Source of the DNA: Butyrivibrio sp. INlla21
GTDB lineage: Bacteria; Bacillota; Clostridia; Lachnospirales; Lachnospiraceae
Assembly: GCF_900116875.1 (NCBI RefSeq)
Contig: NZ_FPCC01000013.1
Span: 27,605-91,604 of the forward strand
DNA length: 64,000 nt
Direction: 5' to 3'
Shown one piece after another: positions 18,160-26,487 of the stretch; position 1 is the stretch's first letter, and each line of letters opens with the position of its first letter. A model generated the notes under the pieces. It saw nothing but the letters and a program-made list of their open reading frames with translations, was not told the DNA's origin and made no database searches. The translations under genes and the position numbers were made by a program.

Positions 18160-18173
18160 CAAATATTTGTTCG
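18160..18173 (-). promoter_or_regulatory. LexA box 1
   Basis: Minus strand CGAACAAATATTTG, 13 of 14 against the Firmicute consensus CGAACRNRYGTTYG as I know it. Lies upstream of the lexA promoter. Confidence 0.75.
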
Positions 18174-18186
18174 GAATATTTGTTCG
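18173..18186 (-). promoter_or_regulatory. LexA box 2
   Basis: Minus strand CGAACAAATATTCC, 12 of 14. Tandem with box 1, sharing one base; both contain CGAACAAATATT. Confidence 0.6.
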
Positions 18187-18193
18187 ATTTTTG

Positions 18194-18222
18194 TTGACAA
18201 ACGAAAATATGTTCGGTATATT
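18194..18222 (+). promoter_or_regulatory. Sigma-A promoter of the yneA-like gene
   Basis: TTGACA at 18194-18199, 17-bp spacer, TATATT at 18217-18222. A LexA box fills the spacer. Confidence 0.85.
18202..18215 (+). promoter_or_regulatory. LexA box 3 in the yneA-like promoter spacer
   Basis: CGAAAATATGTTCG, 13 of 14 to consensus, entirely between the -35 and -10 of the divergent promoter. Confidence 0.8.
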
Positions 18223-18228
18223 ATTTTT

Positions 18229-18242
18229 AGAACAGTTGTTCG
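18229..18242 (+). promoter_or_regulatory. LexA box 4
   Basis: AGAACAGTTGTTCG, a GAAC-N4-GTTC palindrome just downstream of the -10. Confidence 0.78.
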
Positions 18243-18274
18243 TAACATATGTTTGGATTTATGTGAGGTGCGTT

Positions 18275-18694
18275 ATGAGTGAAGCGATGGCAATAGCAGC
18301 AAGTTTATACAACAATCCAAGATTCAACAGTGAGAGCGAGATCCGTATCAGGAACAATAAGCTCAGAAGACAGAAGATTGTGAGAAGACAGTATATGCTT
18401 ATATCAGCAATTGTTTTTGTCGTTATGTTCGTTGCGGTTTTTAATATCTTTTCATTCAAGGCATCAGCTCAGTCGGATTCATATGTTCCGGAGTATAAGT
18501 ATTATAAGACGATAACGATTCATTCCGGTGATTCACTATGGAAGCTTGCTTCAAGCGAATATAATGAAGATCATTACAAGAATATCGAATCATATATTTC
18601 AGAAATCTGTAAGATCAATTCAATTGATAGCGATACAATTTTATACGCCGGAGAATCACTCGTAATCCCTTATTATTCCTGCGATTATAAATAA
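18275..18694 (+). CDS. YneA-like SOS cell-division inhibitor (TM plus LysM)
   Basis: Probable LexA-controlled division suppressor. The 139-aa protein has a basic N-terminal tail (1-40), one membrane segment at about 41-60, an Ala-Ser-Ala-Gln stretch and a LysM domain at about 78-132 (ITIHSGDSLWKLA, ICKIN, YAGESLVIPYY). This matches the architecture of Bacillus YneA, also divergent from lexA. The N-terminal cytoplasmic tail is longer than in YneA. The ATG at 18275 has a GAGGTG site; the ORF stays open upstream through the promoter but those codons are not coding in my view. The function is inferred from architecture, position and LexA boxes. Confidence 0.8.
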   Translation: MSEAMAIAASLYNNPRFNSESEIRIRNNKLRRQKIVRRQYMLISAIVFVVMFVAVFNIFSFKASAQSDSYVPEYKYYKTITIHSGDSLWKLASSEYNEDHYKNIESYISEICKINSIDSDTILYAGESLVIPYYSCDYK

Positions 18695-18749
18695 TTTCTT
18701 AATTCTCTTAATTATCGCTAAAACGTGTTTTTGTATATTCTATTTGCGC

Positions 18750-18755
18750 TATAAT
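18750..18755 (+). promoter_or_regulatory. -10 element before the chemoreceptor gene
   Basis: TATAAT 47 bp before the GTG start, with no good -35 at 16-18 bp. No sigma-D-type (TAAA...GCCGATAA) motif at the right spacing was seen. Confidence 0.4.
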
Positions 18756-18802
18756 TATTTCATGAAGTGTATTTTCTTTTATGAGGAAAGGAGTGCATTA
18801 AC

Positions 18803-20593
18803 GTGAAGAAGAATAGCGCAAAAGCAAAAACAGAAGGACTTAAGTTTTTCCAAAGAATCGGATTCCAAAATTTAGCGGTTAATATCGTTATGCTTGTTAT
18901 GTTCATAATTGCTATATTCATTATGGACAGCAATATGAAAAACATTATTCATATTGCAAATAACGCAAGTATCGGAGAAATAGAGCTTTTAAGTAATGAA
19001 GCACAACTCCGTGAGGGTATTATAACAATAGATGGTAATATATCCGCACTATTGGGTGCGGTATCAATGGGTACCAACGATCCGGCTAATTACGAAGTAT
19101 ATTTTCAGAATATTGATGCTGTAGAAGGTAAGATTGATGGCCAATTACAATTCATGGAGGAAAGTATATTCGTAAGTGAAGCAGCAAACGGTCCCGAGCA
19201 GATGGCTGAAGTTCGAAGGTCAACGGAAGAATATCGTGCCGTCGTTGATGAAATGATCGTTGCACTTAGAGCTGCTGATGCCGCTAAATCAATGGATATA
19301 TATATAAATAAATATCTAGCTGCTCAGGAAGCTACATATGCAGCATATGATGTTGCTGAAGAAACAATTTCACAATTGGCTGCTCAGCTTGAAATATATC
19401 TAAATGTACTATATCAGCAGGCATTCAGCAAGACAATTGTTCTTGTTGTTATATTCGTTATTATCATTATTATCAGCGTTATCCTTAGCGAAACAAGAAT
19501 CAGTAAGAAGATCACAAGCATTGTCGGTGAACTTCAGAAGATCATTAAAGGAATCAATGATAATGAAGGTGATCTTACCTCCAGAGTTAAGACCAAGACA
19601 AGTACAGAACTTGGCTTCATTGTTAGCGGTATCAATAACTTCATTGAAACTCTTCAAGGAGTTATCAAGGAAGTTAAGGACGGATCCAATGTCCTTACAT
19701 CTTCATCTGATTCCATGACTCTTAAGATTGAGAAAGCAAGTGATAATATCACCAATACATCGGCTGCTCTTGAAGAGTTGTCAGCAAGTATGGATACCGT
19801 TTCAACTACAGCAGATCAGATTTCCGGCAAGCTTGATGAAGTTAAGACAGCTACCGATGAGATCAGACAGGAAGCTGCAAACGGCGCAGATACTGCTGAG
19901 AACATCAAACGTGAAGCAGACGAAATTAAGAGCGAAGCACTCAAAAAGAAAGAAAATACAGGTGTCAAAGTCGAAGAACTCAGCGCTGTTCTTGAGAAAT
20001 CCGTTAAAGATAGTGAGAAGGTTGCACAGATCAACGAACTTACCAAGGTTATCCTTGATATCGCATCACAGACCAACCTCCTTGCTCTTAATGCTTCAAT
20101 CGAGGCTGCAAGAGCAGGTGAAGCAGGTAAGGGATTCGCGGTTGTTGCTGAGGAGATCAGTGCACTTGCTGAAAACAGTAGACAGACAGCCGGCAATATC
20201 CAGGTAATCAGTAATGAGGTTACAGAGGCTGTTAACTCACTTTCAACCAATGCTATGGATGTTATCGAGTTTATCAATAACGACGTACTCAACGATTACG
20301 ATACATTCGTTGAGACAAGTGATAAGTATGAGAATACAGCGGTTGTTATGGATGATATCCTTGAGAAGTTCAACATGAAGGCCGATAACCTCAACAATAT
20401 CATGGATAAGATGGCTGAATCTGTTGTATCCATCACTGATTCCGTTAAGGAAAGTACTCAGGCTATCAACCTTTCAGCTGCCAATTCTTCAGAGATCGTC
20501 GGACAGATTCAGGGTATCAGTGAAGCAATGGGTGAAAACAACAAGGTTACCGAACAGCTTAGCGACAGTACCAAGAAATTCACGAACTTGTAA
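18803..20593 (+). CDS. Methyl-accepting chemotaxis protein
   Basis: Membrane chemoreceptor that signals to CheA/CheW. Two membrane segments (about residues 23-45 and 212-232) flank an extracellular, mostly helical sensing domain of the four-helix-bundle type. A HAMP-like linker follows ([15 protein letters not shown]), and then a long coiled coil with the signalling hairpin tip [30 protein letters not shown], written here in parts: [18 protein letters not shown] and [11 protein letters not shown]. Start is GTG with AAAGGAG 9 nt upstream. No CheW-binding C-terminal pentapeptide is seen. Ligand unknown. No other chemotaxis gene is in the window. Confidence 0.92.
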   Translation: MKKNSAKAKTEGLKFFQRIGFQNLAVNIVMLVMFIIAIFIMDSNMKNIIHIANNASIGEIELLSNEAQLREGIITIDGNISALLGAVSMGTNDPANYEVYFQNIDAVEGKIDGQLQFMEESIFVSEAANGPEQMAEVRRSTEEYRAVVDEMIVALRAADAAKSMDIYINKYLAAQEATYAAYDVAEETISQLAAQLEIYLNVLYQQAFSKTIVLVVIFVIIIIISVILSETRISKKITSIVGELQKIIKGINDNEGDLTSRVKTKTSTELGFIVSGINNFIETLQGVIKEVKDGSNVLTSSSDSMTLKIEKASDNITNTSAALEELSASMDTVSTTADQISGKLDEVKTATDEIRQEAANGADTAENIKREADEIKSEALKKKENTGVKVEELSAVLEKSVKDSEKVAQINELTKVILDIASQTNLLALNASIEAARAGEAGKGFAVVAEEISALAENSRQTAGNIQVISNEVTEAVNSLSTNAMDVIEFINNDVLNDYDTFVETSDKYENTAVVMDDILEKFNMKADNLNNIMDKMAESVVSITDSVKESTQAINLSAANSSEIVGQIQGISEAMGENNKVTEQLSDSTKKFTNL

Positions 20594-20664
20594 TTTTTTC
20601 AAGTCTGTGGACGTAATTTTGTTATAGAATTTTAGTTATATAATTTTGTTGCTTTTCAATATTG

Positions 20665-20711
20665 AATACAACGGTCGATAGATGATACTATTGTACCGTT
20701 GTATTTTTTAT
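20665..20711 (+). terminator. Terminator after the chemoreceptor gene
   Basis: AATACAACGGT at 20665-20675 pairs perfectly with ACCGTTGTATT at 20695-20705, then a T run. The 19-nt loop is long. It ends only 10 bp before the ribosome site of the next gene, so it may also act as an attenuator for it. Confidence 0.65.
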
Positions 20712-20729
20712 ATTAGGGTGGATTTTATA

Positions 20730-21848
20730 TTGGGAAATTACAGAAAAGCACATTACAGAAAACGAAACGGAGAAAGATTATCCGCTTCTGAATATAAAGC
20801 GCGTCGCAAAAAAGAGATCATCTTACATTTTGTATTACTTATCGCAATTCTCTTGTTTTGTATAATCGGATTGGTTTTACTTATAAAAAAAGTCACACAC
20901 AAAAAAGAAGAAGTTGTTCCTCCCGATAATTCTACGGAAGAACTGACTGTTGTTGATACTATCGTAAAAGAAGATGAGAAAAAAGAAGAAGAGAATCCTT
21001 TACTTAAGAAATCTGAAGATGCATCATCTTTTTTTGAAGGCTATGAAGTCTCAATAAATGATGATACCGCTTATATTTCAAGTGAAAACACGATCAGCAC
21101 ATACGCTCTTTTGCTTGATCTTGATAACGGTAAGGTTATTGCTTCCAAGGACGGAAATGTGAAGATCAATCCAGCTTCAATGACCAAGATTCTTACACTT
21201 CTTGTTGCCGTTGAGCATATCGATAATCTTGATGACACTTTTGTGATGACTCAGGAAATCGGAAATTATGTATATAGCAACGATTGCAGCTGTGTTGGCC
21301 TTAAAGTTGGAGATACGCTTACTATCAGGGATTTATTATACGGAACGATACTTCCTTCGGGCGCCGACGCGTCCATGTGTCTTGCCGAGTACGTCGCAGG
21401 TTCACAGGAAGAATTCGTTAAGCTTATGAATGAGAAGCTTGATGAGCTCGGCCTTTCAGATACCGCGCATTTTACCAATTGTATCGGTATCTATGACGAA
21501 GATCATTATTGTACTCTTATGGACATGGCAATGATCTTAAAGGCAGCGGAAGAGAACGAACTATGTCATGAGATTCTTAATACCAGGACCTATGTTACTT
21601 CTCCGACTTCAGAACATCCGGAAGGAATTACCATATCAAATTGGTTTTTAAGAAGAATAGAAGATAAGGACACCCACGGACAAGTAGCAGGTGCCAAGAC
21701 AGGCTTTGTTAATCAGTCCGGCTGTTGTGGTGCAAGCTATCAGGTTTCTAATAGCGGCAATCACTATATTTGTGTCACAGCCGACAGTTATAGCCCTTGG
21801 AGATGTATTTACGATCATGTGGATATATATTCCAATTATACAAGTTAA
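20730..21848 (+). CDS. Membrane-anchored D-alanyl-D-alanine carboxypeptidase (S11)
   Basis: Trims the terminal D-Ala from peptidoglycan stem peptides. A basic cytoplasmic tail (about 1-30) precedes a membrane anchor (about 33-53) and an acidic linker rich in Glu/Lys. The penicillin-binding domain has SMTK in NPASMTKIL, the SGA motif of LPSGADASMC (SxN position is Ser-Gly-Ala, not the usual Ser-x-Asn) and AKTGFVNQSG. A TTG start at 20730 is chosen because AGGGTGG lies 8 nt upstream; an earlier in-frame ATG at 20682 lies within the terminator stem region. Unlike the second carboxypeptidase gene (29.3 kb), it is anchored by a TM helix rather than a lipid. Confidence 0.85.
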   Translation: MGNYRKAHYRKRNGERLSASEYKARRKKEIILHFVLLIAILLFCIIGLVLLIKKVTHKKEEVVPPDNSTEELTVVDTIVKEDEKKEEENPLLKKSEDASSFFEGYEVSINDDTAYISSENTISTYALLLDLDNGKVIASKDGNVKINPASMTKILTLLVAVEHIDNLDDTFVMTQEIGNYVYSNDCSCVGLKVGDTLTIRDLLYGTILPSGADASMCLAEYVAGSQEEFVKLMNEKLDELGLSDTAHFTNCIGIYDEDHYCTLMDMAMILKAAEENELCHEILNTRTYVTSPTSEHPEGITISNWFLRRIEDKDTHGQVAGAKTGFVNQSGCCGASYQVSNSGNHYICVTADSYSPWRCIYDHVDIYSNYTS

Positions 21849-21872
21849 AGACCTAGTCCGGTGATTACTTAA

Positions 21873-22889
21873 TTACCTTAGTCCCTGCAAAAGAGATCTC
21901 GAATCCTTCATTGCCGTATCAGACGCTTTCGCATAGATATTGGTAGTCTGAATACTCTTATGATTCATCTTTTTCTTAAGTAATAATATGTTATTGTCGC
22001 TAGCTGCATAAAAGCTCATTGCAAAGCTTGAACGCAGCTTATGCGGCGATATTATCCTTGTTTTTTCCGGTAAACATACTGATACATACTTCTTTACAAG
22101 CATCTCAACAGCCCTTACTCCAAGCCTGTTACCCGTTGTTGTCGTAAACGCGGGAAACTTAAGAGAAGAGTTGGATAGACCGTATTTAGCTTTTTGAGAA
22201 GAGAAGTAGATATCAAGATAATCTCTGCATTCATCTGAATAATAAATAACCTGAGTATCACCACCTTTACGCGTCACAACAACGCTGCAATCCTCAAGAT
22301 TATAATCAATAATATCCGTATCAAGCATCTCTGATACACGAAGTCCCGTATCAAGCAATAATATGAACATCGCGGAATCCCTGTCAGCATAGATATAATG
22401 GACTTTTGCAACAGAATCATGCAAATGAGTCCCGTGGCGAACAGTATCAAGCAAAATCCTTTGCTCATCGTTTGTTAAATAAATAACATCTTTTTCGGGG
22501 ATTTTAATTGTCTTGGTAGCGGCTATAGGATTTCTTGATAATTTGCCTGTAGCAACAAAGAATCCGTACATACTTGAAAGCGAAGCACGTTTTCTTTTAA
22601 CAGTGGTTTCTTTGTGATTACCGGCAAGTGTTGTAAGGAATCTGTTGATATCAAGGACCTCAATTTCGCCAAGATCCTTAAGAGTGATTTCTTTGATGGA
22701 TTTATCGCAGTATTTTGGAAGAAAATTCGTGATAAATTCCAGATAGGTTTTTATGTCACGACAATATTCGAGCTTAGTCGCATAGTTTTCAACACGGCCA
22801 AAGTTATAGATAAAGTCGGATACAAAATCAGGCAACTGAGCAAGTAGCTCGTTTATCTTGTCGGAATAATTCATCTTAGAAGCAGGCAT
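21873..22889 (-). CDS. Tyrosine recombinase of the Xer type (XerS-like)
   Basis: Site-specific recombinase. The N-terminal SAM-like core-binding domain covers about 1-125 and the catalytic domain 135-338. All six active-site residues are visible: Arg184 (TGLRVSEML), Lys208 (TRKGG), His283 and Arg286 (SPHKLRSSFA), His310 (MNHKSIQ) and Tyr319 (TTNIYAK). At 338 aa with no phage or conjugation genes near it, it resembles a housekeeping Xer protein; the N-terminus (INELLAQLPDFVSDF) is reminiscent of streptococcal XerS. A 28-bp dif-like site lies about 90 bp upstream. ATG 22889 was chosen because GGGGG precedes it. A chromosome-dimer resolution role is inferred. Confidence 0.82.
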   Translation of the reverse strand: MPASKMNYSDKINELLAQLPDFVSDFIYNFGRVENYATKLEYCRDIKTYLEFITNFLPKYCDKSIKEITLKDLGEIEVLDINRFLTTLAGNHKETTVKRKRASLSSMYGFFVATGKLSRNPIAATKTIKIPEKDVIYLTNDEQRILLDTVRHGTHLHDSVAKVHYIYADRDSAMFILLLDTGLRVSEMLDTDIIDYNLEDCSVVVTRKGGDTQVIYYSDECRDYLDIYFSSQKAKYGLSNSSLKFPAFTTTTGNRLGVRAVEMLVKKYVSVCLPEKTRIISPHKLRSSFAMSFYAASDNNILLLKKKMNHKSIQTTNIYAKASDTAMKDSRSLLQGLR

Positions 22890-22960
22890 ATGATTTAACC
22901 CCCAAACTAAAGTATTTATAGTAAAAAACCAATGAAAAAGCATATACTTACTACAATTGC

Positions 22961-22988
22961 ATTATATCATATGTTCTCTTTTCGTAAA
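22961..22988 (-). promoter_or_regulatory. Candidate promoter of the Xer gene, overlapping the dif-like site
   Basis: On the minus strand TTTACG (22988-22983), 16-bp spacer, TATAAT (22966-22961). The -35 falls inside the left arm of the dif-like site. Confidence 0.5.
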
Positions 22989-23006
22989 ACTAGAATTTTG
23001 CGAAAA
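22979..23006. other. Candidate dif-like Xer recombination site
   Basis: Left arm TTTTCGTAAAA (22979-22989), centre CTAGAA (22990-22995), right arm TTTTGCGAAAA (22996-23006). The arms are inverted repeats matching at 10 of 11 positions around a 6-bp centre, the standard 11-6-11 layout for Xer sites. From memory the core resembles the streptococcal difSL core AAAACTATAATTTT (13 of 14). It lies just upstream of a Xer-type gene, where difSL lies in streptococci. Confidence 0.6.
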
Positions 23007-23020
23007 AGTATATCTACTCA

Positions 23021-23099
23021 AAAAAGGCATTCTCTCATAAGAGTAATATACAGTAATTCTCTCATATGATCTTTATTACATATAAGCAAAATGCCTTTT
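23021..23099. repeat. Inverted-repeat element with internal direct repeat
   Basis: AAAAGGCATT (23022-23031) pairs with AATGCCTTTT (23090-23099). Inside, ATTCTCTCATA occurs twice (23029-23039 and 23056-23066). It could be a weak terminator for the gene to its right or a small element linked to the Xer locus. Confidence 0.5.
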
Positions 23100-23114
23100 G
23101 AATCTATATTATTA

Positions 23115-23759
23115 TCAAGCTTTTTTATCACTCATAACCTGCTCAAAATCTTCAACATATTGGATGATGAATTTAACAGTACCTTCGATACCGAGCTTAC
23201 TTGAGTTGATGCAGAGGTCATAGCTGTCGGCTCTTCCCCATTTCTTGGAAGAATAGTAATTGTAATAGCTCTGACGCTGCTTATCTTTCTTATTCATCAT
23301 ATCTCTGGCTTTATCGTCGGATTTGATATCGTCAAAACGCTCTCTGATACGTCTTATCTTAGCATCCTCATCACCGTAGATAAAGAGATTTATCACATTA
23401 TCAAACTCACTTAACGCGTAATCCGCACATCTTCCTACTATTACGCAAGGTCCTTCGGAAGCAATCTTTTTGATAGTATCAAATTGTGCAAGAAAAACCT
23501 TGTGGCTGATCGGCATATCAACAAAGCTTGAAGAATTATAGCCGAATGAATAAGTGTCCATTACAAGATTATATAAAAAAGAATTTGTGGGACGTTCGTC
23601 GTGATTCTGGATCATCTCCTCACAAAAGCCGCTCTCTTTTGCTGCTCTTGAAAGAAGCTCCTTGTCATAACACTTAATCCCAAAATGGTCAGCAACCATC
23701 TCTCCTATTTCTCTTCCGCCCGAACCAAACTGTCTTCCGATAGTGATCACTGTATTCAT
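23115..23759 (-). CDS. Cytidylate kinase-like protein
   Basis: Nucleoside monophosphate kinase-like protein of 214 aa. The N-terminal P-loop GRQFGSGGREIG and the CYDKELL segment match the cytidylate-kinase-like family (AAK_13 type) common in Lachnospiraceae and other Clostridia; the Lys of a classic GxxxxGK[ST] is replaced by Arg/Glu, so ATP binding differs from true Cmk. A middle segment has GPCVIVGRCADYAL and a lid-like arginine region IRRIRERF. Substrate unknown. GGGGTG site precedes the chosen ATG at 23759, with another in-frame ATG 24 bp upstream. Confidence 0.75.
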   Translation of the reverse strand: MNTVITIGRQFGSGGREIGEMVADHFGIKCYDKELLSRAAKESGFCEEMIQNHDERPTNSFLYNLVMDTYSFGYNSSSFVDMPISHKVFLAQFDTIKKIASEGPCVIVGRCADYALSEFDNVINLFIYGDEDAKIRRIRERFDDIKSDDKARDMMNKKDKQRQSYYNYYSSKKWGRADSYDLCINSSKLGIEGTVKFIIQYVEDFEQVMSDKKA

Positions 23760-23816
23760 ATTGCTCACCCCTTTTTTCCGCATAATATAAGCACTTCTCT
23801 GTATTTTTATTTTACA

Positions 23817-24752
23817 TTATTTAAGAACATCAAGCAAATGGCTAAAATACTCAGGTAGAGGTGCATCGGTCTCGATATACTCTCCTGTTGTGGGATGTTT
23901 AAAGCCCAGTATCTTGGCATGCAAGCACTGTCCCTGCGTATTGAACTTGCTTTTCCTGGAAGGCGCATAAATATCGTCTCCCAAAAGAGGATGCCCGATA
24001 TGAGCCATATGGACCCTAATTTGATGTGTTCGACCTGTTTTGAGCTTACACTCGATATAGGTATAATTATCGCCATCAAAGCGCTTTAAAACACGATAAT
24101 GAGTAGATGCAAACTTACCACCCGATGTGACTACAGCCATCTTTTTTCTGTCAGAAGGACTTCTCCCTATAAGAGTCTCAATATCGCCCTCATCTTCTTT
24201 TATGATCCCATAGCAAATTGCGTGATATACACGATTTACGGTGTGATCCTTAAGCTGATCCGCAATTTTCTGATGTGCATTGTCATTTTTACAGATTATA
24301 ACGGAGCCCGTGGTATCTTTATCTATTCTGTGAACAATTCCGGGTCTCATAACGCCGTTTATACCCGATAATTTATCCTTACAGTGATACATAACGGCAT
24401 TTACAAGCGTATCCTTATAATGACCCGCAGCAGGATGAACAACCATCCCCTTAGGCTTATTTACAACCAGTACGTCATCGTCTTCATACAAAATATCAAG
24501 CGGAATATCCTGCGGTAATATGTCCGGAACCTCTATCGGAGGTATTTCCATAACAATATGGTCACCCTCACTTACAACGAAACTCGCTTTTACCGTCTTG
24601 TCATTGCAAACAACCTTTTTATCATCTATCAGTTTCTTTATGTATGAACGCGAAAAGGAGTCAATAAGCTCACTTATAAGCTTATCGACTCTCATACCTT
24701 CATACTCATCGGTTACAACATACTCAAAACTATTATTTTCTTCCATGTTCAT
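23817..24752 (-). CDS. rluD: RluD-like pseudouridine synthase
   Basis: RluA-family enzyme that modifies 23S rRNA. S4 domain at residues about 12-75 (GMRVDKLISELI), catalytic motif HRIDKDTTGSVIICKND with the nucleophilic Asp, then GRTHQIRVHMAHIGHPL and GDDIY. 311 aa. The ATG overlaps the lspA stop codon by one base (TAATG), the usual Firmicute lspA-rluD pairing and a sign of coupled translation. An AAGGAA site lies 9 nt before this ATG; a second in-frame ATG is 6 bp downstream. Confidence 0.92.
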   Translation of the reverse strand: MNMEENNSFEYVVTDEYEGMRVDKLISELIDSFSRSYIKKLIDDKKVVCNDKTVKASFVVSEGDHIVMEIPPIEVPDILPQDIPLDILYEDDDVLVVNKPKGMVVHPAAGHYKDTLVNAVMYHCKDKLSGINGVMRPGIVHRIDKDTTGSVIICKNDNAHQKIADQLKDHTVNRVYHAICYGIIKEDEGDIETLIGRSPSDRKKMAVVTSGGKFASTHYRVLKRFDGDNYTYIECKLKTGRTHQIRVHMAHIGHPLLGDDIYAPSRKSKFNTQGQCLHAKILGFKHPTTGEYIETDAPLPEYFSHLLDVLK

Positions 24753-25294
24753 TATTTGAATTCCTTAAACTTCTTTTGCTGTCTGAAGCTCAAAAAGCTA
24801 AAGTCATTTTCCTTATAATAAAAAAGAAGCAGAATTGCAAAAAGAAATGTAGCAACCGTCACATATATATCGGCTACATTGAAAATCGGGAAATTGATAA
24901 GAACAAAATAGAAAAAGTCCACAACATAGTCGTATCTTATTCTGTCTATCATATTTCCGGCCGCTCCGCTGGCAATAAGCACCAGCAAAATGTGCATGAT
25001 ATTATACTTCTTATCATCAGGCATTCTGAAAAGAACGTATGAAATGATTATAAGTATCATAAGTGCGATCAGAATAAAGAAAACCTTCTGATTTTGCAAT
25101 ACACCGAAAGCCGCTCCGCTGTTCTTTAAAAAATTAAGCTCAAAAACACCGTCAATAATCTTAAACGACGGCTTATCCTGAAGATGTTTAACAGCAAGGT
25201 GCTTGGTAAACTGGTCCAAAAATACAAAGAACGCGATCATAAGATAATCAGCCAAAAGAAATATCTTTTTCTTTTTAGACATTTTAGTATTCAT
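24752..25294 (-). CDS. lspA: Lipoprotein signal peptidase (signal peptidase II)
   Basis: Membrane aspartyl protease that cuts signal peptides of lipidated prolipoproteins; both lipoproteins in this window would be substrates. Four hydrophobic segments are visible in 180 aa. The catalytic Asp residues are in GNMIDRIRYDYVVDF and FNVADIYVT, and the conserved KNSGAAFGVL precedes them. A longer than usual basic C-terminal tail (FRQQKKFKEFK) follows the last helix. Twelve bp after aroB and coupled to rluD. Confidence 0.93.
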   Translation of the reverse strand: MNTKMSKKKKIFLLADYLMIAFFVFLDQFTKHLAVKHLQDKPSFKIIDGVFELNFLKNSGAAFGVLQNQKVFFILIALMILIIISYVLFRMPDDKKYNIMHILLVLIASGAAGNMIDRIRYDYVVDFFYFVLINFPIFNVADIYVTVATFLFAILLLFYYKENDFSFLSFRQQKKFKEFK

Positions 25295-25306
25295 ACATCA
25301 ACCTCT

Positions 25307-26410
25307 TTAATCATTATTTTCAACATAAAGGATCTCGTTAAGAGCTGCCTTCATCTCATCATCCGTCACAGTGGTATCTGTAACTGCTTTACCCACCTTT
25401 TTAAGAAGGATGAACCTGATCTTATCAGAATCAGCCTTCTTATCGGATTTAGTGAGCTTTATAACCTCATCTACGTCAATATCCTCAACAGAGATTGGAA
25501 GACCGAACGGAACAAACATATCCCTGATCTCGTAATACTCCTCCATCGAGATCATGTCCTTCTTCCAGGAAATATAAGCTGCAGCTACAGAACCCAGAGC
25601 AACACATTCACCGTGCATAAGCTCAAAGTTCTTGGCTTTCTCGATGGCATGTCCCAGAGTATGTCCGAAGTTAAGGAGTGCTCTGTCACCCTTTTCCGTT
25701 GGATCCTTCTCCACTACTCTTCTCTTTATATCACAGCTTCTGGGAACCATATCTGAAAGAACATCAATATCTCTTTCGCAGATCTCATAGAGATTATCGA
25801 TAAGCCATGTGTAAAACTCAGCATCCTTAATAAGTCCGTGCTTCATAACCTCAGCAAAGCCTGATATATACTGACGCTCATCAAGACTTTTCAAAGTAGA
25901 AAGATTCATATAAACAAGCTTCGGCATATGGAAAGCGCCGATCATATTCTTATAGCCTTTAAAGTCTACACCTGTCTTACCGCCAATACTGCTGTCGGTC
26001 TGAGCAAGTAATGTAGTGGGAATCTGGATAAAAGAGATTCCTCTAAGGTAAGTCGCAGCCGCATAGCCTGCCATATCACCTACAACACCGCCTCCCAAAG
26101 CAATGATAAGGTCATGCCTGTCAAAATGCTCAAGGATAAGCTGTTCATATATTTTCTCGATCTCTGAGAGATTTTTGTTGTTCTCTCCGGCAGGGATCAC
26201 ACATTTTATAACTTTACCGGAGATTCCGGAAATGATATTCTCAACCTCTTTTGAGTAAAGCTTATCGACATTTGAATCTGTAACAATGGCAAATTTTCTG
26301 TTTTCAAAGCCAAGATTCTTTATCGCTTCCGAAAGGCCGTCAAAGCTACGATCAAAAATGATATCATAGCACGGCTTTTCCTGATAATTAACTGTAAGAG
26401 ACTTCTCCAT
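25307..26410 (-). CDS. aroB: 3-dehydroquinate synthase
   Basis: Second step of the shikimate pathway: converts DAHP to 3-dehydroquinate with NAD and zinc. Motifs: IPAGENNKNLSEIEKIYE, GGGVVGDMAGYAAATYLRG, QIPTTLLAQTDSSIGGKTG, and the zinc ligands in HGECVALGS and FGHTLGHAIEK. 367 aa, standard. It is the only shikimate gene here, sitting upstream of lspA and downstream of a terminator that separates it from sepF. Confidence 0.96.
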   Translation of the reverse strand: MEKSLTVNYQEKPCYDIIFDRSFDGLSEAIKNLGFENRKFAIVTDSNVDKLYSKEVENIISGISGKVIKCVIPAGENNKNLSEIEKIYEQLILEHFDRHDLIIALGGGVVGDMAGYAAATYLRGISFIQIPTTLLAQTDSSIGGKTGVDFKGYKNMIGAFHMPKLVYMNLSTLKSLDERQYISGFAEVMKHGLIKDAEFYTWLIDNLYEICERDIDVLSDMVPRSCDIKRRVVEKDPTEKGDRALLNFGHTLGHAIEKAKNFELMHGECVALGSVAAAYISWKKDMISMEEYYEIRDMFVPFGLPISVEDIDVDEVIKLTKSDKKADSDKIRFILLKKVGKAVTDTTVTDDEMKAALNEILYVENND

Positions 26411-26447
26411 GATGTCTTACTCCTTCGTGTAAAAAATACAAAAAAGA

Positions 26448-26476
26448 GCTGTTGACTGAAATCATCCGTCAACAGC
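26448..26476 (-). terminator. Terminator after sepF
   Basis: GCTGTTGAC (26448-26456) and GTCAACAGC (26468-26476), 9-bp stem; on the minus strand it is followed by TCTTTTTT. Confidence 0.8.
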
Positions 26477-26487
26477 CTTGTCTTGAC

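Noticed and set aside
18700..18802. Sigma-D motility promoter before the chemoreceptor
   Set aside because: A TAAA is present but the GCCGATAA-type element is not at about 15 bp; only a sigma-A-like -10 is visible.
19728..20207. Second frame within the chemoreceptor gene
   Set aside because: Repeat-like composition follows from heptad codons of the coiled coil; no independent start signals.
21873..22889. Phage or integrative-element integrase
   Set aside because: No phage, relaxase or cargo genes nearby, no tRNA target or direct-repeat att sites; a housekeeping Xer role fits better.
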